In this document: piece after piece, positions 11,136 to 21,089 of the stretch
Numbering within the stretch: the stretch's first letter is position 1
How the letters are laid out: each line of letters opens with the position of its first letter
Source of the DNA: Endothia cerciana
Taxonomy: Eukaryota > Ascomycota > Sordariomycetes > Diaporthales > Cryphonectriaceae
Direction: 5' to 3'
Assembly (NCBI GenBank): GCA_026119935.1
Contig: JALRMH010000069.1
Coordinates: forward strand, 62,001-126,000
Length of the DNA stretch: 64,000 nt
Translations under genes and position numbers: made by a program
Notes under the pieces: generated by a model
Told to the model about the DNA's origin: nothing
Database searches by the model: none
What the model saw: only the letters and a program-made list of their open reading frames with translations

Positions 11136-11918
11136 TCAGCAGCACGGCTGGTCCACCAACTTGTAACACCTGACGACGGCAGTGTCATGAGCCGAGTTCA
11201 TCGTCGAAGCATAGCGAAAGGCCCTTTCTATGCTGCCAGGCCGGCTAACCCGGCTGTCAGAATGAGGTATCACCCTTAAGAAGAGGAGGAAGAGGAAGAA
11301 ATGTGCAGCTGGTTGGGCACACGTACTTGTCACCGTTGGGCCAATCTCTCTTCCGGAAGTGGAACTGTATCTTCACGCCGCGGTCCCCCTCGGCGTTCTC
11401 AGTTACGACGCAGTCAAAGTTCATGACGTCGGCCGTGCACTCTAAGCAGTTCGGTCGCATGTCAGCCACATAGACCACCCGGGAAGGCTCTGTGCGCAGG
11501 GAGAGGGGAAGGGAAGAAGGGAAAAAAAAAAAAAAAAAAAAAAAAAGAAGAAGAAAAACCAAGAGGGAGGGAGGTGGGGGGGGGGAGATATCTGGTATTA
11601 AGCTGGGGGCGGGGACATACGGAACGCGAGCTCGGCGCGGAAGTCATCCGCACATTTCCCCGTGAACTTGTTGATGTGCGGTTCCCACTTCTTGGCGTAG
11701 ACCTCGATCCACTGCGCGTCTGGATATCCGTTTCCCGAGTTGTATCCGCCGTACACGCAGTACTGGTCCAGGCTGGGGTCGCCCGAGAAGTCTATTGCCC
11801 TCGGCGCCATGTCGCCGGTATGGTTCAGGGCCGATAGCTGGTGGCCCTGAGCGATGGGCCCCGCCGCGACGATGGCGGGCAGAAGGAGTGCCAGAACGAT
11901 GGTGAGTAGAGGGTACAT
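11136..11918 (-). CDS. predicted secreted cysteine-containing protein
   Basis: Model complement(join(11136..11253, 11327..11489, 11621..11918)), 192 residues. MYPLLTIVLALLLPAIVAAG is a strong signal peptide. The mature protein has an Asn glycosylation site (LNHTGD) and paired cysteines (QYCVYGG, FTGKCADDF, PNCLECTADV, FDCVV), consistent with a disulfide-bonded extracellular protein. Intron 1 (GTATGT..ACAG) contains a long pyrimidine/A tract and is well supported. The last exon is uncertain: splicing GTACGT (11326) to CAG (11254) gives an end RCYKLVDQPCC, whereas reading through gives a shorter tail ending KGDTSF. I do not recognise the family. Same strand and similar size as the gene at 9028, but no clear sequence similarity. 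Confidence 0.6.
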
Positions 11919-12369
11919 GGCGAGAAGGGTGTGTGTGTGTGTGTGTGTGTATAGCTCCTGTAAAACTGTCGTCCTTGTGGATGCTGCAGTCTGGATCAGA
12001 GAAGGGGGGGGAGGGCTTGATGAAGTTGAAGGACAGACATCCTTATATGCTCGCGGGCTGGGGCGCATTTCCGTCTCCCACGGTTATAGCTTCTGATCGC
12101 TGGGTCACTATGCCACGCTAGATAGCTATCATGACCTGTTCGGCATTGGTCGCTGATCCCACCAGCCCGCGATGCCCCCCCCCCCCCCGTCTGGGATCGG
12201 TAGTCAGGTCAGTGACGCCTTGAACGATGGCTCTTGAGCGCCAGGCTCGAGCTGTCCTGGATGGAGCAGCGCCCAGGGGCGAGCGCTAAAAGGATGGCCA
12301 CCCCCCAGTGCTGACTAGGAGCGACGGTGGCCATATAGCTAGCTGCATAGAGGGCAGTCTCTCACGTGT

Positions 12370-12500
12370 GACCCACGGTAGCACCACAGGCGGTGGTGTT
12401 GACCAGTATCGCGCTCGGCTCGATGACATAGATCGCATACGTGTATAGTAAGGCGGAAGGATATCGACCCACAGGCATTCACGATGACGCCCTTCAGACA
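12370..12500. repeat. diverged direct repeat, copy A
   Basis: Aligns without large gaps to copy B at about 13326-13439. Shared blocks include the start CCACGGT, GTGTTGACCAGTATCGCGCT (B: two changes), GCATAC and a right-hand block GGCATTCACGATGACGCCCT (B: two changes). Identity is roughly 75-80 percent by eye. Most differences are transitions, which suggests old duplication and possibly repeat-induced point mutation. Confidence 0.6.
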
Positions 12501-13325
12501 TCACATGCTTGGAGGGGCCGCTGGAGATTTGCTGGTGAAAGGCGCCGTCTCTGGGGCAGGGGGGGAGGGGGGGGGGGGAAGCAGCTAGGACAGTGACGGC
12601 GTCTAGCTTGCGCCAACGGGAGAGAAAGGTCCTCAGGCTATGTGATCTTCGTGCCTACTAGTTGGACGGCCAGTTCACCTCGTCCCCGAGCAACTACGTT
12701 GCTCCAGTCCATTCTACAGGATAAGCTGTCGTGCCCTGTCCAGGTCGCCGTCGGAGCTGATTAGGATCACGTATAGGGAGGGATCCGGACTTGTTGTGAA
12801 ACCATGCCATTCGTTACATGGCAAATAAAGCTGTCGCGGCTTGTTAGTCTCTGTTACTTTAGGGAGGAATGTGTTTAGCAGAAACTATTGAGCAAAAGAT
12901 AAGGCTGTGTTAGTGCAATTCTGATAACTTGAAGCGATAATTGCAAAAGATTAATTCCGTTTACCCGGGCCAGAGTTATGGCGGTTTGAAGATCTTTTTT
13001 GCCTCTCTTCTTCTTCTTCTTCTTGTTGTTTTTGTGTAAATGTCTGAGAGTCCGGTGGCTCTTGGCCGCGCCGACTTTCCTCGGCCTCCCCTGAGGCGGG
13101 GACAAGATCGGGATGCGACATTCACAGGCCTGCAGAAGACAATCTCTGCGTTGGTGCGGTCCGTGGTTGTGTGATGGTGCTGAAGTCGAGGGGCCTGAGC
13201 GAGGCCAGGCGGCCCGGCTGTCAGCATGTAGGCCTCTTCCGTCACCGCGGCTTTAGCAGGAGCTCAGTTGTCTTCCGGCCGTATCAACACGGCGCCTGGG
13301 TGGGGGCAAGCACCTGTATGATCCA

Positions 13326-13439
13326 CGGTGGCATCACCGGCAGTGATGTTGACTAGTATTGCGCTCGAATCAACGACGTGGACGGCATACATCGTGTAAT
13401 AATGACTCATGGGCATTCACGATAACTCCCTTCAGCTTG
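13326..13439. repeat. diverged direct repeat, copy B
   Basis: Partner of copy A about 950 bp to the left, same orientation. On the minus strand both copies contain a short frame reading LKGVIVNA, so the pair may descend from a duplicated coding exon, but neither copy keeps a usable open frame. Confidence 0.6.
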
Positions 13440-14070
13440 GGCCATATCGCCATCCGTCCTTTCATAGACGGGGCTATAGGCCGTTCGACGCCATATTGAG
13501 AAAGATTGGGGCAGCGGACGTGAAGCTCGGTAGTTGAAAAGGCAGAGAGGTCTTCAGTTGCCAGTCTCCGGGTCGGATCTCTCTCTTGCGCTGTTGGTGA
13601 ACAGAGGCAGGCCATCGCGAGTTTGGCAGCTGCTAGGTATTGCGTATAGTTGGATAAGTATGGGCAAGGGCAGATATAGGTGTAGGCACCCAGCGGCATC
13701 GAGACGCTTCTATCAAGGTCCTTGGCTGCGCTGGTCCTTTGACCGCTTCACATTCCTTGCTCTCGAGACTCCTCCGGTGTCCCACCCCTGCTGCACTCTT
13801 CCCTTGCGCCTTGGCCAAGAAAATAATAAGAAAGAGAAGAAACCTAACCCCGAGTACTAGATAGTTTCCGCGCCCCCCCCCCCCCCCTCGATCTACCTTC
13901 TCGTGAGCTGTGAGCCCACTGTTCCAACAGGACGGCTGTTTTCGTGCCAATACATTCATGCTTTTCTCCACCTTGCCGTCACCTGGGTTAAGTAGACCTC
14001 GAGGGAAAAAAAAAAAAAACCAAAAACCAAAAGACACTTCGTCCTCCGGCTTGAGAGAAGCACCACACTC

Positions 14071-16759
14071 TCAGTCGTCGTCAAATATCTGCAGCGTGTT
14101 CTGCAGTATCGTATCGACGACCTTGCACTGGAAACCCGAGTCCGCGATGTTCCGGTTCTGCGCACCGCCCATGAGCGTCGGTCCAAAAACGATGGCTAGG
14201 TTCTGGCTCGTCATCCGATTGGACCCGGAGTTCTCCACGACGCGGTGCAGATGCAGCATGAGCGCGCGGAGGGTGGCGTAGTTCGGGTCGGGGAGGTTGT
14301 TGATGGTGGCATGGAGGGAGTCACGACGGACGATGTCGTCATCATGCTCTAGCCCGGTGTCAGTATGGGAAGCAATATGGATAGCCACTCGGTACGGCTT
14401 ACTGGCTGCTGCGATGAAGCTGTCGTAGTATTCCCTGGTCAGCAGCGGGTCAGGGAGATCCCGGAAGAACTGTTTCAGGAGGCCAGCGACGCTATTGACG
14501 TCGTGGAAGAAGTTCTCGGGGTTTCTGAAGTCGAGGTCTGGCGATGTCGTATCTTTTCCCCGCCGTGTCAGCAAGCCAGATCACCCGGGTGGCTGCAAGA
14601 CCGCGGAGACTCACCGGTGTCAAACATGCTCTTGAGCTTATTGACATGCGGCAACGACCCAGAAAGCCGGTAGATGCCTTCCAAGTTCAACCCGAAGAGA
14701 TCGACAGCCTGGATACACTGATAGACCACCATCGGCACGGCCAGCCCATCCCTCTCGTACAGTCTGCTCAGCGACACACCAAACACCGGCATCGAGGGCT
14801 CCTGGGCCGGTGCCGGCGGGCCTTGTGATGGGTAGTGCGGTGCCTGCTGTTCCCGCGGGGGGCCGTCGACTGAGAACTGTGGTCCCTGTGGAGGCACGGA
14901 GGGCTCCTGGAACGGCAGTGCGCCAAGCTGCGGCGGTCCTGGTGCTGCCACGGCCGAGCCCCCCAGGCCGCTGCTATATCGCGGGTTGGCGTTGCCCTGC
15001 TGCATCGCCAACAGCCCTCCCGGGCCCATCGAGTTACGGTTGCTATACGGCGGCTGCGACGCCGTCGGCCCGGACGTGCCTAGCATGCTAGCTGAACTAA
15101 AGCTACGCTCGTGCTGCTGGTTCGAGGAAGCGGGCCGCTGGCCACCTGACGCCATGGGCAGTGGCCCCTTTGGCCAGTCTGGGTCCTGGCTGAACGGTGG
15201 CCCCTGCTGGCTCTGAGGTACGTTGAGCGATGGGCCCTGGTACGAGTCCTGCCTTGCGTGGCCAGGAGGTTGTGACATGGTTGTTGGCGGCTGGGCCTTT
15301 GCAGGTTGGGCCTGTGATGGATGGCCGGCGCCGGGCACCGTTGAGCCGCCGCCGCCCGGCCCCCCCAAGACCTGGGGCGGTGTCAGTCTCTCAGCGGGCT
15401 CATGCAGGTCTGGGGCAACTCACAGGATGGCGCTCGTACCTTGGCTCCCCCGTCTGGGGAGGAACCTTGTTGTGGTTCTGGCACAGGAAGTCGCCGAGGT
15501 CCTTCTGCGGATCGACATTGTTGACGATCTCCCTGAGGCTCATGGAATCCGGCCTGCTCGAGCTCCCATTCTTCAGGGGGCTTATGCTCAGCCCGTTGCT
15601 CAGCAGCAGCTTTTCGTTGAACGACGCTGGGAGGTTTTTCTCGTCAGTACGCTGTCGTGCACACGATTGCTCGGCCGGTAGCGCCCCGCTCACCAAACTT
15701 CTGCATCTGCAGCAACAACCCCGAGTCACACTCCCTCACGATGTCCTGTAACGCCTTGATAGCCTCGGGCCTCGTCGTGGATATCAGCTGGCCCCTCTCC
15801 TGTCGCAGTATCGAGACCTTGTTCTGGTAGTCCTGATCGGCAGCCTGCACCTTGCGCAGCAGCTCCTCCTCGTGCTGGGCCGCGGACTTGGGGCCCTTGA
15901 TGCCGAACACCCGGCCCTTTGAGCCGTCTCCCGTCCTCGCCCGGTCGTACTCTTCTGCTAGCGAGTAGTATTTCGCCTGTGACTTGCGCATCTGGGCCTC
16001 CACGTCCGCCACCCTCTGTTCTGCCGCCAGGCCGCTCTGTTTCCAGCCTTTCCTCTGCTTCTCGGCTATGGCGGCGAGCTCGACGAGGTCTTCGGTCATC
16101 TGGTGTAGCGACATGGCGTACTGCAGGCCGTTCTCGGCGATCCTCTCGTGGATGGTCATCATGCCATCGAAGGCCCTGTTAAATGTGCCCCCGAGGTGGT
16201 CGGCGCGGCGCATGTTGTCCGACGTGCCCTGGGACAGCCTCTTGAGCATGCTCGAGTTGTTCTCCTCGATGGAGGCCCTCTTCTTCAGGAAACTGGCAAA
16301 CTCCTGTTTCGCGGCAGGACAGGCCCAGGTCAGCATCGGCCACGGGCTTGGTTCGTGGATCGTGCGGGTGTTTGCATACCTTTGCCGATGCTATGCTCTG
16401 CTTCAGCCGGTTGAGCATTGTGGCGACCCCGATCTACACCATCCTGTCAGCCCCCTTCCTGTTGCTCTTCATACCGCAGCCCCTCGTGTATGCCGGGGAA
16501 GTACCTCAGACGTGAGCACATCCTGCACCATCTTCTCGCCCGCCGAGCTCGGCCTAGCCGGGGCCTTTGTCGCGGTCGCAGGTGGTGTCGAGCCCGGAGG
16601 GTCAGCGATGGGGCCGGCGAGCGCCCCCGCCCCGTCCGAGGGAGCACCGCCGCCGTCCTCGGGGGGCGCCATACCTACTCCTCCGAGGGACATCGTGCTG
16701 TCGGCTCGGTCGCGGGCGATCTGCGGGAGGTAGTCGGAGGAGGCGTTGGCGTCGGCCAT
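14071..16759 (-). CDS. rgd1: F-BAR / RhoGAP protein (Rgd1 type)
   Basis: Six exons, complement(join(14071..14552, 14615..15371, 15424..15626, 15694..16303, 16380..16433, 16505..16759)), 786 residues. Domain order matches yeast Rgd1: a disordered start, an F-BAR membrane-curving coiled coil (about 85-360; IGVATMLNRLKQSIASAKEF, then FLKKRASIEENNSSMLKRLS), a Pro/Gln-rich linker (about 375-565) and a C-terminal RhoGAP domain (about 570-780). The catalytic arginine finger is in EGIYRLSG (about Arg609), and the conserved NLAIVFGPTLM motif follows. Rgd1 stimulates GTP hydrolysis by Rho3/Rho4 at sites of polar growth. All introns have standard donors and frames join exactly. The ATG at 16759 has a good context (CCAACATGGCC). 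Confidence 0.93.
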
Positions 16760-19064
16760 GTTGGGCGGGTCCCGGGGGTCTAACACTGACGGCAGCAGAC
16801 AGGCTGCGATCGGCCTAGGCAGGGCCCCAAGGTCAGGTAGGTAGGTGGTGGTGGTGGTGGTGGTGGTGGTGGTGGGAGGCGTGTACCGAGGCTCACTGCG
16901 GTAGACACAGGAGACAGAAGAGCCAGGTCCAGGTCGCGGAGGGGGCCCCTAGTCCTGTCCGCTGATGCACATAGGTGGTCTGGAGTCCGGACCGAAAAAG
17001 ATGTGCTGACGCCCCCGACACCTGAAGACCTTTACGTAGGTGGGATCTTGCCTGGATCGCAGCGGGAGGGAGTCGCGCCTTGCGCCGGCCGTGTGCGCCG
17101 TCTGTGGGGGAAAGGGGCGCCGGCCAGTCGTGACTGTCGCGCTGGCGGGCTGGGCCTAAACCGAGGTATGGGGCCCTCGAAAGCCCGTCGGGTCGGTCGT
17201 GTGAGGTGGTGTCGCCGGCCCTGCCTGGTCGAGACGGTGTGATTCTGGATGTCGAAGCAAGGGTCGATGAAACAGTGGTAGTTCATGCGCCCGAGCTGAT
17301 GGGCGGTCAGCCGCCCGCGTCACAAAAAGAGGCTCTGGACCGGGTCGTGTGCGACAGATCAACGCGCGGGTTCCAGGATGGCTCCGCCAGTAGACTCGGT
17401 TATGCAGTGTCGTGTTGTCTGTAGTGCTTTCGTCTGATCGCCTTCGTATGGCAGCGGTCCGGCTCGCCCCTTGGTGAAGGATCGATCTCGAGACTGACAG
17501 GCGCTGTCTGTGTCTGCAGATCGTACACTACCACAACCGCAAGCTGGATGTCCCACCACGTATGTACAATGGCAACAGCAGAAGTATAGGGGACAGGAGA
17601 AGGAGAAGGGGTGGTGGGGGGGGGGGGAGGGGGTTGTATGTGTGATGACGAGCAGCAGAGCAGTCGAGGTGGTCCGGGCTGTCTGGGACTTGCCTTGTGG
17701 GTTGTGGTGCGGGGGGGGCTCACCAGCAACCGTACAAGCTCTGAGCGCAGGCGCAGGCGGCCACATGAGCTGCGGGCGAGAGGGAGTGTTACAGTAGCAC
17801 AGAGGTACGTACCGTACCACCACAACCCCCCCCACCTCCACGCGGCCCACCAAAGAGAGAAGTATACGTACTGCTACCATGCTGGTTACTGAGTACCAAG
17901 ATAGCTGAGTAACCAAGATAGCAGCACGATGAGTGTTATGGTACAACACAGGCCGGGTACGATCCTCTGCTTCGTGATTCATAGCCCAGCCCGGGGTTCA
18001 GCCCTCCGTCTCATCAAGAAGTTCGGCTGATTATTTATTTATTTCGTTTATTTTTTTTTATTATCTTTTGTACGCGGCGCCCACCTTGGGATGAACATCC
18101 CCGACAATCTCAATTACCGGTAATCTTGGACATGGTCACGGGGGATTTGGAATCTTCGCCGCCAAGGTCCCGGTTTGACCTCATCGACGTGGCGATCCTG
18201 AAGGCGACCCAGTTTTCCGGCCGGCCTGCCTAATTACGATGGTCTCTGCCATGTTTCAGGGCCCGTACGCTCGACTCTAAAGTGACTAGTAAGTAATACG
18301 GTCTATCGTGTCTTGGGTCTCGGGTCTGGTGTGTGCGGTCTCGAGAAGAAGAAAGCCCACCAGGTTTCGGCTCGTCGACATGAGGATGCTTGCCTAGTAC
18401 GTCCGTATTGGCGCACAGCCCCCATGGGTTGACGAGGCCCCGTGGTCACCTGAGAGGGTGCCGGCGTCCCGACGAGCTGGTAACCGTTGAGACCAGTCTT
18501 TAGGCTTACTGGTTTAGGCGCATGGGGCCAGCAGCCAGGGAGGGGGGCCATCTGCGCTCGAGACAGCACCATCCGGGGGGCCGGCCGCTCGAGCTTACGG
18601 CCGCGAGGCTCTCGCTTAGGAGATGAGGCGCGATGCAAGGTTACACTCGCCGTCGAGGCGTCCCGCCCTGCGCCGCGCCGCGCCGCGCCGCGCCTGACCT
18701 GCGTCCTCCTTGGGACGGCCACAGCCTCAAGAGGCGCCACATAGCGTATCCCCCGCGGCCAAGAGCTGGTTCGTCTTCCGGGTGGAGCCGTGCCATCGCA
18801 AGACCCGCCATAGATACGCCTCTGCCGGCTTATGATTATCAGCACGTGTCGGTCTCTACATGACTAGATCTGTTTCTTGCCTCTGCGAAGGCCACCCGCG
18901 CCCCCCGGTGTTGGGCCAGGGTCCTCGAGATTGCTGTCTATGCCTGAAGCCTGAGCGAACATGAACTTTTCCCAACCTGACCGTGTGCCCGTAGCCCCTT
19001 GGCGGAGAATCCAATGCATGCCATCATGACGGTGGTCACCTCTTACCCCGGGCCCGGCCCGGCC
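16760..19064. other. long intergenic region between rgd1 and hom2
   Basis: About 2.3 kb. The right end is the hom2 3' flank and the left end the rgd1 promoter. I see a GGT run (about 16838-16874), a G tract near 17615-17628, an AT-rich patch (18020-18065) and a GCGCC-type run (18669-18690). No frame has convincing coding character. Confidence 0.5.
16838..16874. repeat. GGT trinucleotide microsatellite
   Basis: About eleven GGT units preceded by GGTA units; in the rgd1 upstream region. Confidence 0.85.
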
Positions 19065-20421
19065 CTAGACATAGCCCTTCAGTACAGCAGCCTCGGCGTT
19101 CAGTATCGAGGAGCCCGCTGCTCCGATGACAGCTGTCGAGACAGGTCAGCGTGGCCTATCCGCGGCACCACCAGTCAGGGTGGTGCAGACTTACTATTAT
19201 GGCTGAGCGCCACGAACTTGAGGTCAAAGATGCCGCTCTCGTCCCCCCTGACCCGGCCGACGCTCACCGTGTAGCCCCTCGAGAGCTCACGGTCCAGCCT
19301 CGGCTGGGGCCGGTCCGGCTGGTCGTCCCCAAACACCATGATGCTCGGTTTCGGCGCCGAGGGGCACCCCAGCCTCTCCGCATCGCTCACGTAGCCCCTG
19401 AGCGCCTCCTTGACATCCTCGGCGCCCGGCGGCGGCCTCCTCGCGAACCTGAGCGAGACGCACGCGGTATGGCCGTCCAGCACCGGCACCCGGTTGCACG
19501 ACGCCGAGACCCTGAGGCCCCTGAGCTCCTCCAAGGCCGTCGCGTCGGCGCTGATGCCGCCAAGGATCTTCCGCGCCTCCGTCTCGAGCTTGTCCTCCTC
19601 GCCCGGGATGAACGGGACGACGTTGTCGATGATGTCCATCGAGCTCACGCCCGGGTACCCGGCGCCGCTGACCGCCTGCATGGTGACGACGGACACGGTC
19701 TCGATGGGGCCGAAGCGCGCCTGCATGGCGGCGAAGGGGATCACCAGGCCGATGACCGCGCAGTTGCTGTTGCACACCAGGAGGCCCTTCTCGAGCCTGT
19801 GGTGTCTCCGCTGGTGGGGGATGAGGCCGAGATGGGGGAGGTTGACGGTGGGCACGACGAGAGGCACGAGGGGGTCGCGGCGGTGGTTCTTGGCGTTGGA
19901 GAAGACGGCAAGGTTGGCCTTGAGGAAGTCCATCTCTGCAGCGTTCCCGGAGCATGTGTCAGAGCGGGCAGACCACACCACGGCGGAGCGGCCCGGGCGC
20001 CGGCCTGGGAGGGGAGGTTATGCGTACCGACTTCCCCAGCTATGTTCGGGTCCAGGCCGCTGAAGACGATGTCACACTCCGAGAACTCGGCCGACCTGCA
20101 CTCCTTGACGACGAGGTCGCCCACGGCGCCCATGGGCGTGGACTGCTTCCACCTGACGGCATCGCGGTACTTCCTCCCTGCGGACTGGGGCGACGCGCCG
20201 ACGGCGACGAGCTTGAGGAAGGGGTGGTCCTGTAGCAGGAGGATAAATCGCTGGCCTACGGATCCGGTGGCGCCGAGGACGCCTGGTTCGACCAGCACAT
20301 GTCAGCTCTTCGAGAGGGCCTGTCAAACGCTGTGGCGAGGGCACAGAGGGCACAGAGGGCACAGAGGGCACAAGGACGGGGACAACGGACCGCACTTCTT
20401 CTCCGCCGACCTCGAGGCCAT
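19065..20421 (-). CDS. hom2: aspartate-semialdehyde dehydrogenase
   Basis: Four exons, complement(join(19065..19132, 19195..19935, 20028..20282, 20391..20421)), 364 residues, the normal length. It reduces aspartyl phosphate to aspartate semialdehyde with NADPH, on the route to methionine, threonine and isoleucine. Seen: the nucleotide-binding start CGVLGATGSVGQRFILLL, the catalytic cysteine in LLVCNSNCAVIGL, and the C-terminal GAAGSSILNAEAAVLKGYV. The first exon encodes only MASRSAEKKC plus one base and was found by matching the family N terminus. Its donor is GTCCGT, weaker than the others (GTACGC, GTAAGT), and the first intron contains a 9-nt tandem repeat. Otherwise a standard, surely functional gene. 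Confidence 0.93.
20335..20372. repeat. 9-nt tandem repeat (GGCACAGAG) inside hom2 intron 1
   Basis: About four units of GGCACAGAG lie between the donor (20390) and acceptor (20283) of the first hom2 intron. Variation here would change intron length, not protein. Confidence 0.8.
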
Positions 20422-21089
20422 GCTTTTGGTCCTCACAGGCGTTAGGCACCTGGCAGCTGTTTCTGTGATTGAGGAGCGGGACGGGACTCCGGGAGGCCAA
20501 TTGGTCTGCGAGAGCCTGCCCAGGGACTGATGGTGGTATAACTGAGGCCGGGGTTGAAGGTAAGAGAGAGAAGAAGACTCAAGAGATGACTTGCCGCGGA
20601 CAAAATCACGTCACATCACTTTACATACCAGCAGCCGTCGAGTCAGAAAAAAAAAGATGTCAGATGGCCCCGCTATCGGAGCTCAGGATTGCAGGATGCT
20701 GTGCAGCAAATCGCGGGCGGGGGGGATGATATGATGTATGTACTAGGTTATTCCGCAGGGCGGAATGCGACCCCCCTGAGCGCCAAGTGCAAGGGGGCCC
20801 TGTAGCGCCCATGAGCCGCCCCTGTCGTCAATATTTCAACGTCCACCTATGTACTGTTAGCATCTTGTTCCCCCTTCACAGCTTCGAGACCATCGCATCA
20901 TGCATGTGTATCTCCGTGCGGCCCCCCTAATGCACGTCTCGTCAATAAAGGGATGTAAAACGACTTCTACAGGAGCGTCCGTCCATGGCCCTTCTTTCAT
21001 AGAGCACCCAAACTGCCGGACCTCATAAGATTCCCCTCTCGCCTCGGAACGCCCAACGCAACGCTGTCACCCGTCACCCATCACCCAAC
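20422..21089. other. intergenic: hom2 promoter and 3' flank of next gene
   Basis: No gene seen, apart from a possible tiny last exon (20997-21012) of the next minus-strand gene. Should contain the hom2 promoter. Confidence 0.5.

Larger units (their letters stand above)
11919..14070. other. long intergenic stretch with diverged repeat pair
   Basis: Over 2 kb without a supportable gene. Contains a GT run (about 11929-11950), a C tract near 12175-12189, G tracts near 12557-12579, a C tract near 13874-13887 and a pair of diverged direct repeats described separately. Confidence 0.5.

Noticed and set aside
18303..18845. 180-codon minus-strand Arg-rich frame between rgd1 and hom2
   Set aside because: High-GC chance frame with a GCGCC run, no domain, no splice or start context.
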